DNA of 64,000 nt from Neoarius graeffei (taxonomy: Eukaryota; Chordata; Actinopteri; Siluriformes; Ariidae), in assembly GCF_027579695.1 (NCBI RefSeq), contig NC_083574.1:57534059-57598058 (forward strand), written 5' to 3'. Position 1 is the first letter of the stretch; every line of letters starts with the position of its first letter. The notes beneath the pieces were generated by a model. The model was not told where the DNA came from. It saw only the letters and a program-made list of their open reading frames with translations, and searched no databases. A program made the translations under genes and the position numbers. Below, one piece after another: positions 47,340-59,989 of this stretch.

Positions 47340-48400
47340 GTAGTGGTTAGCACTATCGCCTCACAGCAAGAAGGTCCTAGATTCGAGCCCAGCGGCCGAC
47401 AAGGGCCTTTCTGTGTGGAGTTTGCATGTTCTCCCCGTGTCCGCGTGGGTTTCCTCCGGGTGCTCTGGTTTCCCCCACAGTCCAAAGACATGCAGGTTAG
47501 GCTAATTGGTGACTCTCAGGCCAAGTTTACATTAGACCGTATCTGTCTCGTTTTCTTCACGGATGCACTGTCCGTTTACATTAAAACGCCGGGAAACAGG
47601 AATCCGCCAGGGTCCACGTATTCAATCTAGATCGTGTGTGGTCCGGTGCTGTGTAAACATTGAGAATACGCGGATACGCTGTGCTGAGCTCTAGCTGGCG
47701 TCGTCATTGGACAACGTCACTGTGACATCCACCTTCCTGATTCGCTGGCGTTGGTCATGTGACGCGACTGCTGAAAAACGGCGCGGACTTCCGCCTTGTA
47801 TCACCTTTCATTAAAGAGTATAAAAGTATGAAAATACTGCAAATACTGATGCAAATACTGCCCATTGTGTAGTTGTGATTGTCTTTTGGCTTGCCATCCT
47901 TCCACTTGCAAGTGGTAAGTGATATGCGCTGGGATCACACACACAGCGGCTCAGTCCCAAATCACTGCTCGTGCACTCCACTCGCGCGCTCTGTGAGCTG
48001 CGCAGGGCCGGAGTGCGCACCCTCCAGAGGGCACTCGCTGTTCAGGGCGGAGTGATTTGGAGTGCAGGATGCCTGCGGAGCCGAGCGTATCCGTGTATTG
48101 GTGTTGCTGTGTGCACGCGAATCGTGTATTAGTGTTGCTGTGTGCACACTAATCATTTTAAAAACGTTAATCTGATGATCTGCTGATACGGTCTAATGTA
48201 AACCCCACCTAAATTGACCGTAGGTGTGAATGTGTGTGTGAATGGTTGTCTGTGTCTATGTGTCAGCCCTGTGATAACCTGGCGACTTGTCCAGGGTGTA
48301 CCCCGCCTCTTGCCCATAGTCAGCTGGGATAGGCTCCAGCTTGCCTGTGACCCTGCACAGAATAAGCGGCTACAGATACTGGATGGATGGATGGATGGAT
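47340..48400 (+). mobile_element. tRNA-derived SINE interrupted by a Harbinger MITE
   Basis: The SINE runs 47340-47518 and 48210-48400, with a (GGAT)n tail and the target duplication AATTGTGAAGGCAT/AATTGTGAAAGCAT (47326-47339 and 48401-48414). The guest is 47519-48209. Confidence 0.9.
47519..48209 (-). mobile_element. Harbinger-type MITE, copy 1
   Basis: 691 bp. The ends GGCCAAGTTTACATTAGACC and GGTCTAATGTAAACCCCACC are imperfect inverted repeats. The right flank TAA (48210-48212) and the left TCA fit a mutated TWA target. It matches 50468-51169 in inverted orientation. Confidence 0.8.
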
Positions 48401-48812
48401 AATTGTGAAAGCATCTGACTTTACAGCTTTTCTTTGCATGTACCGAATTTTTTTTCCACAGTACTATATCTTTGCTTTTTAAGCAAAGATAGTACAAAAT
48501 AAATGGAAATCAATAGACAGCTCATCTTAAGTGGTTCAAGAGAATTGGAAACCCACATTTGCCTTTTGTAAGTTTGAAGAGTCCAGGCCCCTTAATATTA
48601 AGCAGTATGATATCTGGTGGGATAAGTTAGCTTGCTACAAAGATTAAAGTCACAGGACATCACTAATGTTGAGAAAAATTAGGCCTTATACATTACACAA
48701 TATTAGGGTGTGGTTTTTTTTTTTTACATTTTTGAAGAAGATAAACTTGCTGGGATGGAGAGAGCTGATCACAGTATTAGTCCTTATTTTGCCAAACTAT
48801 TGCTTGTTGGTT

Positions 48813-49147
48813 TGTTTATATGCAATTGCCATACTGTGATGCACATTCATTTACCCCCCCCAAAAAAATAAATAAATACATAAATTAAATTTAATTAAAT
48901 TTAAAAAATGAAAAATCTACTGGCACCGCATTTACCTTCATAAAGTTCATCTGTACATTCTGGCACATTGTTTATATGCAATTGCCATACTGTGATGCAC
49001 ATTCATTTACACCCCCCCCCCCCCCCCCAATAAATAAATAAATAAATAAATAAATAAATACATAAATTTAATTAAATTTAAAAAATGAAAAATCTACTGG
49101 CACCGCATTTACCTTCATAAAGTTCATCTGTACATTCTGGCACATTG
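48813..49147. repeat. tandem duplication of about 156-179 bp
   Basis: Two adjacent copies (48813-48968 and 48969-49147), each starting TGTTTATATGCAATTGCC and ending in a CATTCTGGCACATTG stretch. They differ mainly in the length of the C run and the ATAA microsatellite. Confidence 0.93.
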
Positions 49148-50467
49148 TGCATTAAAGTCTAGTCTTTAACAAATAGAACATCAACAAGAGAATGCAGTCA
49201 AGATTGTGCCCCAGCAGGTACGCTAACTGGATCAGTATGTACACTAACTGGATCAAATGAATGTTGTCCTAAGATGTGTCTGCTTGGACAACTACAAATC
49301 AATTACTTACAGCGAGACTACTCAGAAGGTTCATGCCAATTTTTTTTTTATGGTCATAACTCATTTTTGCAGGTAGCTTTTCAGATGTTTTTATAATACA
49401 TATAATATATTCTTATAGAAATTAATTTGATTAGACAGTGCTTTTTGTATGCTACACCTCATCTAATATCAGAGTAAATCTAAAATCTATAATGTGACAA
49501 ATAAACCGACACATAGCTCATAATATAACCCATAAATTTATCTGAGTCACATTACATTTAAACAACATGAACTTTGCTCCTGGTGATCTGCTTTCCTAGA
49601 GAAATCAGTTCCTGGTGGAATCCAGCACACTTTCGGGGCTGTTTCACAATCATGGATGTCTTTCTGAAAAACACCAACTAACTCCTGTAACTAGGTCCAA
49701 TATATATTGTATGTGCTGGTGTTTCTTATACCTTATTTTACAGGGACACACCAGCCCTACCTACAGTAGTAATGTCTCTTACAAGTTCTTATAAATATGC
49801 TTTAAGAGTCAAATGCGAGCTCAGTTTTGACCTTGAGGTCATTTCATTTAATTCTACTTTAACTATTACACTTAGATTTTACTATTTCAATTCAGAATTG
49901 CATTTTTTTAACACTAACTAGGTTTTACTTTGGGACGTATACTTTCATTCACAATAGTAAGATATTTAAGTGGAAGTCAGGGGCGAAAATGAGATTCAAG
50001 CGGATTTTCTTCAGAGCCATTGCAAAAATCAACATCTCTCACAGACCAATCCGGCCACTGTCGTAAAAATCAAAGTGAGGCTCACCCCCAAAACAGCACG
50101 TGTCCCATGTACATACACAGGGTATAGTAAGTACAGGGATACCCTATTAATGAATACGAGCGGTAGCTGGACAGCCGACACGTGTGTGTACGCAGTAAGC
50201 CTACTGCAGCATCTTACCATTTTGGCTTGTGAACATTGCATGTTAACAATATCATAAACATAAAAGGATGGCACACACCCTTTACATGTAGTCTACAGTG
50301 CAATCTGAGAATACAGTATGTTATTACAGTGTGGGAAATAAGGAATTTTAAGCAGACTGTCACAGGACAGAAAAGTTTGAAATGTTGTCTGAAATCCAAA
50401 TTTCAGCCTGTCCAAATGATGGGCCAAAGGCCTGGAACAATGCAGCCGGGGTTTGGGGCCCACCTTA
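49148..50467. other. intergenic, no recognised element
   Basis: AT-rich. The open frames have no recognisable domain. Confidence 0.5.
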
Positions 50468-51169
50468 AGCCCATGTTTACATTAGACCGTATCAGCGGAT
50501 CATCAGATTAACGTTTTTAAAACGATTAGTGTGCACACAGCAACACCAATACACGATTTGCGTGCACACAGCAACACCAACACACGGATACGCTCGGCTC
50601 CGCAGGCATCCTGCACTCCAAATCACTCCGCCCTGAACAGCGAGTGCCCTCTGGACGGTGCGCACTCCGGCCTTGCGCAGCTCACAGAGCGCGCGAGTGA
50701 AGTGCACAACCACTGATTCGGGACTGAGCCGCTGTGTGTGTGATCCCAGCGCATATCACTTACCACTTGCAAGTGGAAGGATGGCAAGCCAAAAGACAAT
50801 CATAAGTACACAATGGGCAGTATTTGCATCAGTATTTGCAGTATTTTCATACTTTTATACTCTTTAATGAAAGGTGATACAAGGCGGAAGTCCGCGCCGT
50901 TTTTCAGCAGTCGCGTCACATGACCAACGCCAGCGAATCAGGAAGGTGGATATCACAGTGACGTTGTCCAATGACGATGCCAGCTAGAGCTCAGCACAGC
51001 GTATCCGCGTATTCTCAATGTTTACACAGCACCGGACCACACACGATCTAGATTGAATACGTGGACCCTGGCGGATTCCCGTTTCCCGGTGTTTCCAGGC
51101 GGTTTAATGTAAACGGACAGTGCATCCTCGAAGAAAACGAGACAGATACGGTCTAATGTAAACTTGGCC
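50468..51169 (+). mobile_element. Harbinger-type MITE, copy 2
   Basis: 702 bp, TTA on both sides (50465-50467 and 51170-51172). It carries a short frame MASQKTIISTQWAVFASVFA ending at 50867, which may be a transposase N-terminus. Nearly identical to the inverted copy at 47519-48209. Confidence 0.82.
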
Positions 51170-51172
51170 TTA

Positions 51173-52522
51173 GATGCCTGGAGATGGCTTCTCATCTATT
51201 TCCAGGCACATTTTTGTGATCTTTAAAGGTCAAATTACACTAGACATTAGTTGCTAATTACATTACAAATTGAATATAATTTACAAGAAAATGTCAGAAG
51301 ATTCAAGAAAAAACATGCTTAAAATTATACCCAAGAAAACAGTAGAACACACAGGTCAGTTCCATGTCTAGAAAAAAGTATAGAGGGCAAGGATGGTCCC
51401 ATTGGTTACAACTTACTGGTACTCATATATAGGTACTATAATAGTACTCATGAAACATTATGTCAACAATGACTTTTTTATACTATGTTTATAATAAGTC
51501 TTTAAGAAATTTAGTAATTAACAATACAACTATTCTTACATAATGGAGTTAAAATTTTGAGTACAAGATTCCAAGTAACTTTGTAACAAAATGACTTTTA
51601 AAATGATTCAAAACTAGACAAAAACATCATTTGTCATTTAGACTAATATCTGCTGGACTAGAACTTAGAAAATAGAAGAAAGCACTGTGAAAGAGAAACC
51701 AGTTGAAACCAAAAGAGTGAGTGAAAGTGATTATCATGCCATTACCATGTGAATAGTCTTCTATGAATGCGTAAGTGGACGGTCAGCGCTTGGACTCCAG
51801 TGTGACTAAGGTGACAAGTTTTATATTTCATTTAATTTAGGGAATTAAAAAAATATAATATTATTTAGCAGTGGGCACATAGGAATTGTAAAGTATAAAG
51901 TTTCTGTCAAAATGTTTATCATGCTTGTATGATAAAAACTTGTGAAGATATTTATTTAAATACATGACCTAAACCTGCTGAGCTTCGCCGGCGACGTTCT
52001 CGACTCCAGAGGGTTAAAATACGATGGAAAAAACACTTTGTCAGAGTCCAAAACCTGTAGTAGTCTATTTCTTTTAATGTTAGTGGTGTACCTACCCAGC
52101 TGATAACAGAGTTGCATAGTGTCATGTCAGAATGCACTCATACTCGCTGATGAGAGGCGACTTGTCATTCATCAAGAGCGTCCGCGATTGACCAATCACA
52201 GGCCATGTTATGACATAATATACTCGCCCAGTGTAACATTTGGAAGAAAATTAGAAGTAGATTAGACCCATATCTTTACAATTTTTCATGGACCATCCAG
52301 TTTGATGATTCTGAAAAACAGACAATGTGTAAAAATGTAAAAATTACTGGCCAATGTCCGCTGGTCCAGCTTTATTTCCCACACTGTTATTATGTAGATG
52401 CACGAAGTTCCTGCACCCTGCTCAAATCCAACAGGACTCACCCAGCTTGCTTTTCACTGCATTGCTGTCACAAGTGAAAAAACCTAAGCTAGGACCTATT
52501 AGTAAATATAAATTTATACCAT
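51173..52522. other. intergenic, no recognised element
   Basis: No element identified. Confidence 0.5.
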
Positions 52523-52534
52523 AAATTCTTCAGC

Positions 52535-52901
52535 GGCGGCACGGTGGTGTAGTGGTTAGCGCTGTCGCCTCACAGCAAGAAGGTCCTGGGTTCGAGCCCT
52601 GGGGCCGGCGAGGGCCTTTCTGTGCGGAGTTTGCATGTTCTCCCCGTGTCCGCGTGGGTTTCCTCCGGGTGCTCCGGTTTCCCCCACAGTCCAAAGACAT
52701 GCAGGTTAGGTTAACTGGTGACTCTAAATTGACCGTAGGTGTGAATGTGAGTGTGAATGGTTGTCTGTGTCTATGTGTCAGCCCTGTGATGACCTGGCGA
52801 CTTGTACCTTTCGCCCGTAGTCAGCTGGGATAGGCTCCAGCTTGCCTGCGACCCTGTAGAAGGATAAAGCGGCTACAGATAATGAGATGAGATGAGATGA
52901 G
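52535..52901 (+). mobile_element. full-length tRNA-derived SINE
   Basis: 367 bp and the best copy in the window. The head holds a pol III A box TGGTGTAGTGG (52550-52560) and B box GGGTTCGAGCC (about 52588-52598). The body follows, and the tail is (GATGA)n. A perfect 12-bp target duplication AAATTCTTCAGC flanks it (52523-52534 and 52902-52913). About 40 bp upstream of the usual CAGGGTGTACC block are missing near 52806. Confidence 0.95.
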
Positions 52902-52913
52902 AAATTCTTCAGC

Positions 52914-53675
52914 TCAATCCCACATAGCGATTTATTTTGTTTATTTTTTGAAAACCTTATTAATTAAATAAAAAAACAGCAGGCATATACAGGTCTCTGT
53001 AATACTGAAACTTTTATTTATTTATTTATTGGAACCGGGGTGTGGACAAAGCCAAATCAAGAGCTACAGCCCTGAGAACACCCATGGGTGGTACTGAATG
53101 AAATCCAGCATGAAATTGCATGTCACTACAGAATTCATGACCATTAGAAACAAGACTAGATATGTACTGCATCAAGAGGTCTCTTTTCTAATAACTGAAT
53201 TCTCTTCAGTGATCTCTTATTCCATTTACTGCTGTTTCATTATATTTTCTTGCCACTGATGCATAGACTGTGGATTGATTAAAAGCAAAGCTTTTGCCCA
53301 TAGGTGATTAGAGGATGTTACAAGGGAACAATACTGCGATTGCATGAACTATTAATTTATGAAAGTGCAAATGACAGAAGGCAACCAGACAGCTGCTGCT
53401 GACCAGTAAAGGTTTTTCATTTGTAGGCATATTGGTGGAAGGAGCTGCCAATCTGCCAATTTCAAGGAGGCCAGTGGAGAAGATTTGGAAGAAGCCAAGT
53501 AGTAGTTATGACAGCTATACATGAAGCAGATATATTCAAACACATAAATAAACACAACATGATAGTGGTCAGGAAATAGAGAGGGATCTGGGGTGGATTT
53601 CCCGATAACATTGTACTTTAGGGCTAAAGAAGGAGTTTAAAGATTGTTTTTAGCAACACACGTTGTCTCTGTACA
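52914..53675. other. intergenic, no recognised element
   Basis: No element identified. Confidence 0.5.
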
Positions 53676-54390
53676 ACCCCAAGTCCAAAAAAGTTGGGAC
53701 GCTGTGTAAACTGTCAATAAAAACAGAAAGCGATAATTTGCAAATCACGGAAACCCTATATTTAATTGAAAATAGTACAAAGACAACATATCAAATGTTG
53801 AAACTGAGAAATTGTATTGTTCTTTGAAAAATATATGCTCATTTTGAATTTGATGTCAGCAGCACATTTCAAAAAAGTTGGGACAGGGGTTATGTTTACC
53901 ACTGTGTCGCATCATCTCTACTTTTAACAACACTCTGTAAATGTTTGGGAACTGAGGAGACCAATTGCTGTAGTTTTGAAAGAGAAATGTTGTCCCATTC
54001 TTGTCTGATATACAATTTCAGTTGCTCAACAGTTTGGGGTCTCCTTTGACATATTTTGAGCTTCATAATGTGCCAAATGTTTTAAATGGGAAACAGGTCT
54101 GGACTGCAGGCAGGCCAGTTTAGCACCCGGACTCTCTTACTACAGAGCCATGCAGTTTTAATAGGTGCAGAATGCAGTTTGGCATTGTCTTGCTGAAAGA
54201 AGAAAGGCCTTCCCTGAAAAAGATTTTGTCTGGATGGCAGCATATTGCTCTGAAACATGTATATATCAATCAGCATTAATGATGCCTTCCCAGATGTACA
54301 AGCTCCCCATGTCATGTGCACTAATGCACCCTCAAACTATCACAAATGCTGGCTTTTGAACTGTGCACTGATAGCAAGCTGGATGGTCCC
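53676..54390 (-). mobile_element. Tc1/mariner-like fragment
   Basis: The left end CAACCCCAAGTCCAAAAAAG (53677-53696) and the AAAAAAGTTGGGACAGG block (53872) are familiar ends of a fish Tc1/mariner family. On the - strand at 54321-54082 the frame reads FFFQQDNAKLHSAPIKTAW and VLNWPACSPDLFPI, the second-Asp and pre-Glu parts of a DDE transposase. The rest is missing. Confidence 0.75.
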
Positions 54391-54479
54391 TCTCCTCTTT
54401 ACGACAATTATATTACAGCATATGGGAAAAATATGGACTCTCTATATCTCTTTTGTTCTGCCATTGGAATTGTGTAATT

Positions 54480-54860
54480 TGCCAATAAGGGATCAGAACA
54501 TGTGAGAAAAAGTACAAAAGGACAAAGGAACTTTATCATGCAGCAAGACATTGACCCAATGCACATTGCCAACACACATAAAGGGAAAAAAGTGGAAAGT
54601 TTTATACCGGTAAAGTCAACCACCAGACCTTAACTGAGCAAGAATTTCATCTCCTGAATAGGAGATTGAAGGGAGAAACCCCCCAAAACAAACAACAGAA
54701 AGAAGTTGCATTACAAACCTGAAAAACTGTCTCAAAAGAAGAACGCAAGAGTTTTGTGATATCAGAGGGTCACCAGCTTGATGCACTTATGCCAAGCAAG
54801 GGATATGCAACCAAATATTAAGTGTCATTTACTTTAAGACCGTGTCCCAATACTTTTGCT
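54480..54860 (+). pseudogene. degraded Tc1 transposase C-terminal part
   Basis: Plus-strand words MQQDIDPMHIAN (near 54538) and SQPPDLN (near 54615) recall the second-Asp block and pre-Glu motif. It ends with TGTCCCAATACTTTTGCTCA (54845-54864), a known Tc1-type end. Heavily damaged. Confidence 0.5.
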
Positions 54861-55865
54861 CAATTAAAGAATTATGTGATCTACCACCAAAGGCATCATA
54901 TAAGTAACAGGAAGTGAAAGCAAAATTCTGACATTATCATTTCATATTCATCTTTTGATCTTAAACTCAAATGTCTTCAGTTTATGAGGAAAAAATACCC
55001 ACGAATTAGCCTTGTCATTCCAATACTTTTGAAGGTGACTGTACCTCTGTAATTTTCCACTGAAAATTCTACACAAGCTCTCAGGAGAACTGCTTTGTGT
55101 CAGGTTAGCAGCCAAATAATTCACCAAGTAAATTACACAAACAGCAGCAGAAACTATGAGGATGTTTTTCACTTCCAAGGCTGTGGAATTGTGCTTTCTT
55201 CCTGGAGGTCCACCTGATCTCTTACATTTAACAAACACTGGATGGTTTCACATCCCACATCTTGGAGAGGAATCCATGAGAAAGGCCTTGAACAGCAGAG
55301 TAGCCCACATTTGGTCAGTCTATCATTTCTGATCCAAGTCCAATCCCTGATATCGGCACCTATTCACCTGCCGTGTCAATGTGTGATAAAATTAATTGAA
55401 ATATAAACAGTTTTGAGCCAACAAACTATTATAACTCATAATGAAAAACACTAATAGTGACTTAAAATGACACTGCCACTTCTAGGGTTCGAGACATAAT
55501 GAATAAATGTTAAAAAGAGGAGAAGCTGATGTGACAGAGATATCTGACATGATTGTGCTTAAAGTGAATGCAACAAGACAATTTTTTTTCTCATCCTCAG
55601 GCTGAGGATGTCTGATCAGTATAGTTACTGTATAGCCCTACAGAACTTTATTATGCATACACAGCAGAACCACTGACATGAATTAAATGCCTCTCTGAAC
55701 TGACACCTCTCTAACCATATTTACAGTGCAAAATTCGAACAGTTGTGTTTTTGTGTACATTGTACTTAACCTAAAATTAATTAATTAATTAATTAATTAA
55801 TTAAAAAGCATTATTAAAAGAGACTGATGGTCAATTCTCATTTTTCAGATCCAATGAGCATGTTG
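54861..55865. other. intergenic, no recognised element
   Basis: Contains a possible Tc1 end word AGTCACCTTCAAAAGTATTG on the - strand (about 55039-55020) and an ATTA microsatellite (55772-55804). A - strand frame (55238-54948) has one hydrophobic stretch but no known domain. Confidence 0.45.
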
Positions 55866-56157
55866 CAGGGCAGCATGGTGGTGTAGTGGTTAGCACTGTC
55901 ACCTCACAACAAGAAGGTCCTGGGTTCGAGCCTAGTGGCCGACGAGGGCCTTTCTGTGTGGAGTTTGCATGTTCTCCTTGTGTTTGCTCCGGTTTCCCCC
56001 AAAGACATGCAGGTTAGGCTAATTGGTGGCTCTAAATTGACCGTAAGTGTGAATGGTTGTTTGTTTCTGTGTCAGCCCTGCAATAACCTGGTGATTTGTC
56101 CAGGGTGTACCCTGCCTCATGCCCATAGTCAGCTGGGATAGGCTCCAGCTTGCCTGT
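55866..56157 (+). mobile_element. tRNA-derived SINE, tail missing
   Basis: Same family as 52535-52901. It ends abruptly at CTTGCCTGTGAC, where Tc1 sequence begins without its terminal repeat. No target duplication can be seen. Confidence 0.9.
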
Positions 56158-56159
56158 GA

Positions 56160-57750
56160 CAGAATTTTCTATATTTCTGTATAAATATGATCAAAAACAT
56201 CATCAGATTTTCACACAAGTCTTAAAAGTAGATAAAGAGAACCCAGTTAAACAAATGAGACAAAAATATTATACTTGGTCATTTATTTATTGAGGAAAAT
56301 GATCCAATATTACAGATCTGTGAGTGACAAAAGTATGTGAATCTCTAGGATAAGCACTTAATTTGAAGGTGAAATTAGAGTCAGGTGTTTTCAATCAATG
56401 AGATGACAATCAGGTGTGAGTGGGCACCCTGTTTTATTTAAAGAACAGGGATCTATCAAAGTCTGATCTTCACAACACGTTTGTGGAAGTGTATCATGGC
56501 ACGAACAAAGGAGATTTCTGAGGACCTCAGAAAAAGCGTTCTTGATGCTCATCAGGTGGGAAAAGGTTACAAAACCATCTGTAAAGAGTTTGGACTCCAC
56601 CAATTCACAGTCAGGCAGATTGTGTACAAATGGAGGAAATTCAAGACCATTGTTACCCTCCCCAGGAGTGGTCGACCAACAAAGATCACTCAAAGAGCAA
56701 AGCGTGTAATAGCTGGCGAGGTCACAAAGAACCCCAGGGTAACTTCTAAGCAACTGAAGGCCTCTCTCACATTAACATTAGCCAATGTTCATGAGTCCAC
56801 CATCAGGAGAACACTGAACAACAAATGGTGTGCATGGCAGGGTAGCAAGGAGAAAGCCACCGCTCTCCAAAAAGAACATTGCTGCTTGTCTGCAGTTTGC
56901 TAAAGATCACGTGGACAAGCCAGAAGGCTATTGGAAAAATGTTTTGTGGATGGATGAGACCAAAATAGAACTTTGTGGTTTAAATGAGAAGTGTTCTGTT
57001 TGGAGAAAGCAAAACATTGCATTCCAGCATAAGAACCTTATCCCATCTGTGAAACATGGTGGTGGTAATATCATGGTTCGGGCCTGTTTTGCTGCATCTG
57101 GGCCAGGACAGCTTGCCATCGTTGATGGAACAATGAATTCTGAATTTCCCAGGGAATTCTAAAGGAAAATGTCAGGACATCTGTCCATGAATTGAATCTC
57201 AAGAGAATGTGGGTCAGGCAGCAAGACAACAACCCTAAGCACACAAGTCGTTCTACCAAAGAATGGTTAAAGAAGAATAAAGTTAATGTTTTGGAATGGC
57301 CAAGTCCAAGTCAATGATTAAGTCCTGACCTTAATCCAATTGAAATGTTGTGGAAGGACCTGAAGCGAGCAGTTCATGTGAGGAAACCCACCAACATCCC
57401 AGAGTTGAAGCCGTTCAGTACGGAGGAATGGGCTAAAATTCCTCCAAGCCGGTGTGCAGGACTGATCAACAGTTACCGGAAACGTTTAGCTGCAGTTATT
57501 GCTGCACAAGGGGGTCACACCAGATACTGAAAGCAAAGGTTCACATACTTTTGCCACTCACAGATATGTAATATTAGATCATTTTCCTCAATAAATAAAT
57601 GACCAAGTATAAAATTTTTGTATCATTTGTTTAGCTGGGTTCTGTTTATCTACTTTTAGGACTTGTGTGAAAATCTGATGATGTTTTAGGTCATATTTAT
57701 GCAGAAATATAGAAAATTCTAAAGGGTTCACAAACTTTCAAGCACCACTG
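56160..57750 (+). mobile_element. Tc1-like element, copy B, left end lost
   Basis: Same family as 33612-35213. The left end starts at AGAATTTTCTATATTTCTG, so about 38 bp of the terminal repeat are gone. The right end GCACCACTG is intact and followed by TA (57751-57752). Confidence 0.95.
56496..57530 (+). pseudogene. Tc1 transposase copy B, frameshifted
   Basis: From ATG at 56496: MARTKEISEDLRKSVLDAHQ with an HTH, a GRPTKIT linker and the second HTH region up to about 56830. A frame change there leads to the frame with the first catalytic Asp in LWMDETKIELCG (about 56944-56979). A frame break near 57150 and an insertion near 57305 come before NPIEMLWKDL, which keeps the Glu. It ends GGHTRY at 57530. 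Confidence 0.92.
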
Positions 57751-58448
57751 TATGATGGAGTACTTGGTAAGCCATCTTGTGGTGAGAAATATGCAGTCAT
57801 TTTACTGTCATTCTTTGTAAAGGCATGTTTAAAAAAAAGTTTTGAACAAGATGTCTGTAGATAATTAAATAAATGTCCACACACACTGGAACCACAAGAC
57901 CAATTTTTTTGTGTTTTATATCAAAATGAATACGAGATGATCAGCTTTCAGTTTTTATTTCCTGATATGTGTTAAACAATTTTGGCACCTTTGCAGGCAG
58001 ACCGCCCAATCTTTAGGTGAGCAAAAGTATCGGAACATAATGGTTTTATACCATTCAACGCGCTGATCATACTTTTGACTTATGGGCGCCCTCTACAGGT
58101 CCAACATCGTATCTGCATCATTTAAAGGAGAACCCATAGTTTGAATGCTTAGCCTGAGAAGGAAGAGTAAAGATGCTGCAGCGCCCCCTAAAGCCACAAA
58201 GAGATAGATTTAGGGACTCAAAAAGAAGGGTACACATTCTCAGTACCACTATTGTGCACGAATTTGCATGGTGCCTCACTTTAAAGGTTCAAGTTGTATA
58301 TTTTTTTGCTGCCCACCTTGAGCAGCTTTTTGAATAGACAAAATTGAACAGAATTTTATTACTGGAAGCCATCTAAAAAACCCCAGACGCGTCATGATCT
58401 ATGCTATAATTTAGCAGAAAGCAGCTAGTGTTGGAAGTGCTGTTTAAT
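57751..58448. other. intergenic, no recognised element
   Basis: GTGAGCAAAAGTATCGGAAC (58017-58036) is a Tc1-like end word without a body. Nothing else I can name. Confidence 0.45.
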
Positions 58449-58668
58449 TACCTCTGCCAACTTTGTTGGAAGAGGGTATGTTTTTGCTTGTTCCCAACAT
58501 AACTCAAAAAGTAGGGAACAGATTTTGATGAAATTTTGAGGAAAGGTGAGCCATGGGCCAAAGAACAATTGATTAGATTGTGATACAAAGCCAGATATGC
58601 ATGTGGCTCCAGGATATTCTAATATGGCTTGGCGGAGGTATACACTCTACCGAATGCCCTTCTAGTTA
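58449..58668. repeat. ACCTCTGCCAA-type dispersed repeat
   Basis: Starts TACCTCTGCCAACTTTGTTG (58450-58469), contains AACATAACTCAAAAAGTAGG (58496-58515) and ends TGGCGGAGGTATACACTCTA (58630-58649) and CTTCTAGTTA. The two ends pair with each other. Very widespread in fish; class uncertain. Confidence 0.6.
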
Positions 58669-59904
58669 TGCCGCTTTTCCACTACAAACGCGGCTGAGCC
58701 GTGCCGTGCTGAGTCGAGCTGAGCGGGGCTGTTGGAGTTGCATTTCGACTACAACCGCGCTGAACCGTGCTGGCTGGAAGTGGGTGGACACATTGGGTGG
58801 AGTTAGCGAAAGTGGGTGGACGTCACGTGATGTCGTTAAGCAGCGCAAACAGTGACATCAGTGACAGTGGCGGAACAAGTCAGAGCCGGGCCGGGGGCGG
58901 GGCAAATGACCGGGCCCTTTATTAAAGCTTATCATAACATCATTTTAGGCTACAAAATGTCCGCAACTGCGGTGTTTACCAATTTCAACACTACCGGGTG
59001 CAACTATGTTATTTAGTACATCAAGTCCTTCAAACGAACATGTAACTCAGAAACAAAAAAACATTAGGATACTGTACATGGCTCATAATAAAACATCAAT
59101 AGCCTATACTGCGCACATTATTTGAAGGGCATACGAATGAGCGCTCAGAGGTTGCAACGGTGACAGGAAGAGTCAGAAATAAAAGGAGGGCGGTGCAAAC
59201 CTCACTGAATGCACTGTGTTTACCAATTTCAACACTACGGGGTGCAACTATGTTATTTTGTACATTAAGTCCTTCAAACGAACATGTAACTCAGAAACAA
59301 AAAAACATTAGGCGACATACTGTACATGGCTCATAATAAAACATCAATAGCCTACTGCGCGCATTATTTGAAGGGCATACGACGAGCCTTGCGCTCCGCG
59401 AACTCGTCCACGATGCTCTGTGTCACTGATTCAGTGAGCTTTTCAGCGGTAGTCTCACGACCCGAATAGTAAACAATAAACATGGAGGACATGGAGTCGT
59501 TAGTGTTGCTGGTCTTGGTGCTGTGGCTTGTTGTCACCGACAACGCCAACAGATACTGGCAAGAGCGTATAGATGAGGCGAGGCGCATAAGGCTTCAGAA
59601 ATTCTCGTAATTCGTAATTCTTCTCCTTCCGGGTTTGCGGTGTTTACAGATCCCAGCGCGCTCGCGGGGCGTGTGTGGGCATGTGAGGACACTCCTCCTC
59701 ACCAATCAGTGCACAGGGGAGTGTCTGCTCACGCCCCCAACCTCAGTCGGCACGGCTTGGCTCGCTTCAGCCCCACTCCAAAACGGTGCGAGTTTTAGGG
59801 GCTAAGCAGGGCTGAAACGAGCTGAGTCGTGCTGGTTTTTGGTAGTCGAAACGCGAGCCGTGTCGGGCTGAAGCGAGCTGAAAAAGGGTAGTGGAAAAGG
59901 GCCA
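58669..59904 (+). mobile_element. PIF/Harbinger-type element, copy 2
   Basis: 1236 bp, TTA on both sides (58666-58668 and 59905-59907), termini TGCCGCTTTTCCACTAC and GTAGTGGAAAAGGGCCA. It is inverted relative to 22978-24223 and very similar throughout. Confidence 0.9.
59482..59610 (+). pseudogene. N-terminal remnant of a HARBI1-like ORF
   Basis: Same 42-codon frame as 23270-23398, with the same start MEDMESLVLL and the same TAA. The upstream - strand frame across 59364-59588 is a shadow. Conservation of the frame in both copies reflects copy similarity and does not prove selection. Confidence 0.5.
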
Positions 59905-59989
59905 TTAGTTATGGACCCAATTTTAAGAGAAACTGCACTATATCTTCACACGCAAACCCACAAGGAAACTCTAGGTTTGATACGCTCAT

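Noticed and set aside
47811-48020. 69-codon frame repeated at 50658-50867, considered as a gene pair
   Set aside because: Both lie in copies of the same Harbinger-type MITE, so similarity comes from the element.
54948-55238. 96-codon - strand frame with a hydrophobic stretch that might be a receptor segment
   Set aside because: Only one hydrophobic segment, no conserved receptor motif, stops upstream and a Tc1-type end word inside. Probably chance.
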